DNA of 9,917 nucleotides from Trueperaceae bacterium (lineage in GTDB: Bacteria; Deinococcota; Deinococci; Deinococcales; Trueperaceae): positions 1 to 9,917 of the forward strand of contig JARGGE010000071.1 of NCBI GenBank assembly GCA_029210865.1, given 5' to 3'. Shown here piece by piece: positions 6,541 through 9,917 of this stretch; position 1 is the first letter of the stretch; every line of letters begins with the position of its first letter. The notes below the pieces were generated by a model. It was not told where the DNA came from. It saw nothing but the letters and a program-made list of their open reading frames with translations, and searched no databases. Both the position numbers and the translations under genes were made by a program.

Positions 6541-6602
6541 GGAACGCGCCGGCGGCCGCGGGGGAACGCGGTGGAACGCCTCGGGAACGGCCCGAATGTT
6601 CC
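6541..6602 (-). repeat. Left GGAACGC cluster
   Basis: Exact GGAACGC at 6541, 6563 and 6573, GGAACGG at 6584, and an inverted GTTCC at 6598. The starts at 6563, 6573 and 6584 are 10 and 11 bases apart, about one helical turn. Read in the direction of the leftward operon the motif is GCGTTCC. 6574-6588 also reads GAAC-N7-GAAC. Confidence 0.6.
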
Positions 6603-6755
6603 ACCGAAGTGGAGTCGAATCGTGCGTTTACGAGCCGTGTAACGCTGGGAACGTCAGAATTTCTAGAGGTACACACGAGACACGCAGCTCCGGACGAGGC
6701 GGCGCCGTGACGCGCGCTCCGGTGCGCTCGCACGGTGTGCCATCCTCGTAGAGAG

Positions 6756-6857
6756 GCGTTCCCGCGTTCCACCGATCGCCAAGTGCCCGTCTCGGCTTGG
6801 CTTTCCGGTCATCTGGACGCGTTCCACGGGGCGTTCCCGGGCGTTCCGGGGGAACGC
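6756..6857 (+). repeat. Right GCGTTCC cluster, including a 17-bp palindrome
   Basis: Exact GCGTTCC at 6756, 6764, 6819, 6831 and 6841, with an inverted copy at 6851. The last two make a perfect palindrome, GCGTTCC-GGG-GGAACGC (6841-6857). Spacings of 12, 10 and 10 bases from 6819 to 6851 put the copies on about the same face of the helix. Near copies (TGAACGC at 6879, CGAACGC at 6895) continue to the lexA -35 box. Confidence 0.65.
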
Positions 6858-6901
6858 CTCCGGCTCCGGATCGGCAACTGAACGCCCGAGCACCCGAACG
6901 C

Positions 6902-6930
6902 TTGACCGGGTGTCGTGGATCCGATAGATC
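6902..6930 (+). promoter_or_regulatory. lexA promoter, sigma70-type
   Basis: TTGACC (6902-6907, five of six consensus bases), a 17-base spacer and TAGATC (6925-6930, three of six). Transcription would start near 6937, giving a short leader with GGAGG at 6944-6948. A GAACGC half-motif (6896-6901) abuts the -35 box, so autoregulation is plausible. The promoter position rules against a lexA start at 6915. Confidence 0.55.
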
Positions 6931-6953
6931 GATCGACTTCGGCGGAGGCACCC

Positions 6954-7562
6954 GTGACCGATGAGCTGACCGACAAACAGAGCGCCGTTCTCGACGTGAT
7001 CGAACGGCACTGGCGCGCCCAGGGCGTGGCGCCCTCGGTCGCCGAGATTGCCACGCGGCTCGGGCTGCAGAAGTCGACCACCCACGAGCACCTGATGGCG
7101 CTCAAGCGCAAGGGCGCGCTGGTCCACATCGAGGGCCAGGGCCGCTCGTGGCGCCCGACGACCGTGGTGTCCGGCGAGGCCGAGCGGCGGATCCCGATCG
7201 TCGGCGACGTGGCGGCCGGCGCCCCGCTGCTCGCCCAGGAGAACATCGAGGGCTGGGTGACCGTCGCCGGCGTGCGCGAGGGCCAGGCGGTCTTCGCTCT
7301 GCGCGTCCGCGGCGACAGCATGACCGGCGCGGGGATCCTCGATGGCGATCTCGCCATCATCCGCCAGCAGCACACCGCCGACGACGGCGAGATCGTGCTG
7401 GCGCTCGTCGACGAGGAGGGGGCGACCATCAAGCGGTGGCGTCACCATGGTCCAACCGTGACGCTGCAGCCCGAGAACCCGGCGCATGCACCCGTGACGC
7501 TCCCGATCGAGCGCGTCCAGGTGCAGGGGAAGGTGATCGGGCTGCGGCGGGACTACCCGTGA
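6954..7562 (+). CDS. lexA: LexA-type self-cleaving SOS repressor
   Basis: A 202-aa LexA, the typical length, which would repress transcription until RecA filaments trigger self-cleavage. The winged helix-turn-helix spans about residues 5-65; its recognition helix, QKSTTHEHLMAL (39-50), resembles Gram-positive LexA, which reads GAAC/GTTC half-sites, more than E. coli LexA. The cleavage site is Ala88-Gly89 (VAAGAPLLAQ), with nucleophile Ser122 (RGDSM) and general base Lys160 (ATIKRW), so it should be self-cleavable. The start is GTG at 6954, five bases after GGAGG and downstream of the promoter. It opens the rightward operon and faces the recombination operon across a motif-rich control region. 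Here it could be the phage's own lysogeny repressor rather than the host regulator. Confidence 0.95.
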   Translation: MTDELTDKQSAVLDVIERHWRAQGVAPSVAEIATRLGLQKSTTHEHLMALKRKGALVHIEGQGRSWRPTTVVSGEAERRIPIVGDVAAGAPLLAQENIEGWVTVAGVREGQAVFALRVRGDSMTGAGILDGDLAIIRQQHTADDGEIVLALVDEEGATIKRWRHHGPTVTLQPENPAHAPVTLPIERVQVQGKVIGLRRDYP

Positions 7563-7572
7563 GGGGGTCCCG

Positions 7573-8763
7573 ATGCAGTCGTCCGCGCCCCTCATCAAGA
7601 ACCTGGTCCGCCTCTCGCTGCTCGAGCGCGTCTCGCCCGAGCTGCTCGTCCGGTTCCTGCGCCCCTACGAGGGCTACCTCGCCGGCCGCGGCGTGAGCCT
7701 CGACGGCGTCGAGCTCGACCACGCCTGGGTCGGCGAGCTGCACCGGGTGCTCTGCGTCGTCGACCCGACGATGCCCGGCGCGCTCCAGCAGGCCTTCCTC
7801 GACGTCGCCGACCTCGCGAGCGAGCAGGGCCACGAGGCCGCGCTGAACCTCGCCGGCGAGCGCCAGCTCAACCTCTTCGGCGAGAGCGGCGACGTGAGCC
7901 CCGAGGATCTCGCGTTCCGCCTCTACCTCGAGCACGCCGACGTCTTCATGGCCACCCACGCGCGCGTGCAGTCGCAGGAGGCGCGGCGCTTCGTCGACTT
8001 CCACCCCGACGCCCACCGGCCGCTCGAGGGCGCCGAGACCCAGGCGAAGCGCGTCCTGCTGATGGAGCAGCTGCGCCGCTGGTTCGCGAGCCGCAACCGC
8101 AGCGACTACGTCGACGTGCGCGTGAGCGAGTCGAGCGACGAGGTCTCGTTCGTCATCATCCACGGCCAGCCGCCGCGGAACCTCTCGGTGATCACCTCCG
8201 CGTCGAGCCGCGACCGGCTGAGCCTTGTGCCCGACAAGCAGGACACGGTCGTCTTTGACAAGGCCACGGGCCGGCTCTCGATCAACGCGCAGTACGCCGC
8301 CGAGCACGACTTCTACCGGGCGGCGATCGGCAAGGTCTTCTTCGGCCGCGACGATCACTTCGAGCCGCACGCGGTGCTCGACTGCGGCGTGCTGCTCGAC
8401 GACCCGCGCGCGGCGCTCTCGGTCGAAGGGCTGCCAGCGCTGCGCGCCGTTGCCCTCCGCGAGGTGGTGCTCGAGGCGATCGACTCACCCCGCGACCGCC
8501 TGACCTGGTCGGCCAACGACCTCGGCGACGTGTACCTCGAGGACGTGCCCGATCTGCTCAAGCGCGACCGCACCGTGCGGAAGGCCAAGCTCGCGCTCTT
8601 CCCGATCCACGAGGGGCGGCCGAAGGTCGTCGAGATCGCGCCGCCCAACAAGCTCACCTACGACCGCCGCACCTACGACGCGGTCGTGCGCGAGTTCCTC
8701 TTCGCGCGCGGGTTCCTCCGCCACCCCCAGACCCGCGTGACCTACCAGCGGGCGCTGGGGTGA
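7573..8763 (+). CDS. Uncharacterised 396-aa protein, second gene of the lexA operon
   Basis: I do not recognise this family. It begins 10 bases after the lexA stop, with AGGGGG five bases before the ATG. Residues 1-120 are mainly helical (LIKNLVRLSLLERVSPELLV; later ALQQAFLDVADLASEQGHEA), and residues 120-175 contain another helical block. Residues 180-260 look strand-rich (DYVDVRVSESSDEVSFVIIH), and the C-terminal 130 residues mix strands and helices (LTWSANDLGDVYLEDVPDLL; VRKAKLALFPIHEG). No membrane segment, signal peptide or nucleotide-binding loop is visible. Regular length, strong start signal and GC-rich third positions make it a real gene. Tight spacing with lexA and the next gene suggests the two unknown proteins act together and are repressed by LexA. 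Confidence 0.85.
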   Translation: MQSSAPLIKNLVRLSLLERVSPELLVRFLRPYEGYLAGRGVSLDGVELDHAWVGELHRVLCVVDPTMPGALQQAFLDVADLASEQGHEAALNLAGERQLNLFGESGDVSPEDLAFRLYLEHADVFMATHARVQSQEARRFVDFHPDAHRPLEGAETQAKRVLLMEQLRRWFASRNRSDYVDVRVSESSDEVSFVIIHGQPPRNLSVITSASSRDRLSLVPDKQDTVVFDKATGRLSINAQYAAEHDFYRAAIGKVFFGRDDHFEPHAVLDCGVLLDDPRAALSVEGLPALRAVALREVVLEAIDSPRDRLTWSANDLGDVYLEDVPDLLKRDRTVRKAKLALFPIHEGRPKVVEIAPPNKLTYDRRTYDAVVREFLFARGFLRHPQTRVTYQRALG

Positions 8764-8770
8764 GGTGCCG

Positions 8771-9883
8771 ATGGACGCCTTCCTCCGCGCGCTCCAGGGC
8801 GGGCAGCTCCCCGCCGGCACCCGCCGCGAGCTCGACGCCCGCTTCGGCGCGCAGGTCACCGACGACCTGATCGCGGCGGGCCTCCTCGTGCCCGGCCCGC
8901 GCGCCGCGCACTACCCGTGCCCGCGCCTCGGGAGCGCGTGCCCCCGCGACGTCATCGAGAACATGAGCGACCCCGCGTTCCCGTTCGTCGCCGTGCCGCC
9001 GGGCCCCGAGCACTGCTGCGACGCCGTCCGGCTCACCGCCGAGGACGTGGCCACCTGGACCACGTCGCGGCAGCGGCTCGTCGCCCGCGTCGCCGAGCTC
9101 TTCCGCGTGCGCGGGCCGGCCAACCTGCGCGACGAGGTCTTCCCCTGCGCCCACCGCCTCGGCCGCGCGGCGTGGCTCGGGCAGGAGCGCGACGTGCTGC
9201 TGTGCACGAACCTCAACGGCGCCGCGCCGACCGCGTTCCTCCTCGCCCGCAAGGCCCAGCGCCAGCCGACGCTGGTGCTCGCCCACGCGCGCACGCGCTT
9301 CACCTCGCCCGACGTCGACGCCCACTTCGCCTCGGGCGAGGTCGTGGTCGTGTTCCTCGAGGACGAGCTCGAGCTCGTCGCCGGCCAGGTGCAGCGCCGC
9401 CAGGTGCTCGTCGCCCGCGAGCCCGTCGCGACCTACGGCGCCCCGGCGTTCTGCGTGCTCGTCGATCCCGACGGCGCGCGAGGGATCGACGAGGCCACCT
9501 ACCGCCGGGTGCTCGCGAGCGCCGAGGCCGAGCTCGACCTCCTGCTCGACCTGACGACGACCGTCTCCGCCGGCCGGCACCCAACCGGCCGCCGCGAGGA
9601 CGGCGCATACCTCGAGGGCAGCGTGACGCCGCAGCAGGGCGCCGCCTACGCCGAGCTGATGGAGCGCCAGCAGGCCGTGCGCGCCGCGGAGGTCCGCGCC
9701 CTCAACGGCGTGAACCACCCCGAGAAGCTCATCGAGGCCGCGCGCCGCGAGCTCGACGTGAAGCTCAGCCGCTACGAGTGGCGCTCCACGGAGCTGCTCC
9801 GGGGCGACACGCCGGAGGCCAAGCGCTACTGGTTCCGCCCGCCCGAGGGCCTGCGCTGGGCGCTGCTACGCCCCGCTCATTGA
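8771..9883 (+). CDS. Uncharacterised 370-aa protein with N-terminal cysteine cluster, third gene of the lexA operon
   Basis: Not a family I can name. It starts seven bases after the previous stop, with GGGGTGAGG upstream; a GTG at 8765 would add two residues but has a poorer signal. Residues 1-45 resemble a small helical, winged-helix-like segment (ARFGAQVTDDLIAAGLLVPG). Residues 47-83 carry Cys50-x6-Cys57 and Cys82-Cys83 (YPCPRLGSACPRDVIEN; PPGPEHCCDAVRL), which could bind zinc. Residues 135-205 have an alternating strand-helix pattern (RDVLLCTNLNGAAPTAFLLA; EVVVVFLEDELELV) like a Rossmann-type fold, and the last 60 residues look like another helical or winged-helix piece. DNA or nucleic-acid binding is a reasonable guess, no more. 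The tight operon position implies work with the 396-aa protein. Confidence 0.85.
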   Translation: MDAFLRALQGGQLPAGTRRELDARFGAQVTDDLIAAGLLVPGPRAAHYPCPRLGSACPRDVIENMSDPAFPFVAVPPGPEHCCDAVRLTAEDVATWTTSRQRLVARVAELFRVRGPANLRDEVFPCAHRLGRAAWLGQERDVLLCTNLNGAAPTAFLLARKAQRQPTLVLAHARTRFTSPDVDAHFASGEVVVVFLEDELELVAGQVQRRQVLVAREPVATYGAPAFCVLVDPDGARGIDEATYRRVLASAEAELDLLLDLTTTVSAGRHPTGRREDGAYLEGSVTPQQGAAYAELMERQQAVRAAEVRALNGVNHPEKLIEAARRELDVKLSRYEWRSTELLRGDTPEAKRYWFRPPEGLRWALLRPAH

Positions 9884-9905
9884 AGGCAGCGTCGAGGTCG
9901 GGTCG

Positions 9906-9917
9906 ATGTACTTCACC
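9906..9917 (+). CDS. Start of a further gene in the lexA operon (first four codons only)
   Basis: An ATG 22 bases after the previous stop, with a GAGGTCGGG purine-rich stretch upstream, begins MYFT before the window ends. A Met-Tyr-Phe-Thr opening is common in SMC/RecN/RecF-like ATPases, but four residues cannot support an assignment. Confidence 0.35.

Larger units (their letters stand above)
6453..6953. promoter_or_regulatory. Two-sided non-coding control region between divergent operons
   Basis: About 500 bases without a supportable gene separate the leftward recombination operon from the rightward lexA operon. The region contains nine exact GCGTTCC/GGAACGC heptamers and several one-mismatch copies. 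They fall in a left cluster in GGAACGC orientation (6541-6590) and a right cluster in GCGTTCC orientation (6756-6857), so each operon is preceded by the motif in the same sense. A relatively AT-rich stretch (about 6590-6680) lies between the clusters and probably holds the leftward promoter, but I could not pick a clear -35/-10 pair on the minus strand. The rightward promoter is at 6902-6930. Confidence 0.65.

Noticed and set aside
6915..6953. An earlier GTG start for lexA adding 13 residues
   Set aside because: It lies inside the predicted promoter and has no ribosome-binding site; GTG at 6954 has GGAGG five bases upstream and matches the usual LexA N-terminus.
6663..7598. A long minus-strand frame running antisense to lexA into the control region
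   Set aside because: It is antisense to an unmistakable LexA, and its product has no recognisable feature.

Overview
This is a very GC-rich window (roughly 70% by eye). GC-rich third codon positions make long spurious reading frames common. It reads as part of a temperate phage, prophage or related integrative element: two terminase-like genes, a tyrosine recombinase, three phage-type DNA nucleases and a self-cleaving LexA-type repressor lie together in two divergent transcription units. The base composition and the style of the uncharacterised proteins fit a high-GC host such as a myxobacterium (Myxococcota). That is only a tentative guess, because no host marker or rRNA/tRNA is present.

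Leftward (minus-strand) unit, read from about 6452 down to 1: a 64-aa orphan; a four-cysteine protein; a RecB/Cas4-like PD-(D/E)XK nuclease with four Fe-S-type cysteines; a DEDDh exonuclease fused to a nucleoside-deoxyribosyltransferase-like domain; a small Holliday-junction-resolvase-like nuclease; a probable small terminase subunit with a long acidic tail; and, after a gap, the large terminase subunit, which runs off the window. Most junctions overlap by 1 to 14 bases, so this is a tightly coupled recombination-then-packaging operon.

The gap between the two terminase genes (707-1954) holds a short tyrosine recombinase on the opposite strand, plus two repeat families. One is ATGGCCGCT(TT), present four times, including a 9-bp inverted pair over the terS stop codon and an 11-bp direct pair flanking the recombinase. 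The other is AARTGAAC/GTTCAYTT, present six times in an 860-bp stretch. Joining the sequence across the direct repeats would leave an ordinary compact terS-terL junction, so the recombinase looks like an inserted cassette or a built-in recombination site.

Rightward (plus-strand) unit, from about 6902: a good promoter, lexA, two uncharacterised genes (396 and 370 aa) spaced 10 and 7 bases apart, and the first codons of a further gene at the right edge. Between the two units is about 500 bp of non-coding DNA carrying nine exact copies of GCGTTCC/GGAACGC and several near copies. The clusters are mirrored, so that each unit sees the motif in the same orientation. The simplest reading is a two-sided control region, possibly worked by the LexA-like protein, that links DNA damage to expression of both arms. 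The strongest leads for something undescribed are the lexA-linked pair of unknown proteins, the exonuclease fusion, and the recombinase/repeat cassette inside the terminase operon.
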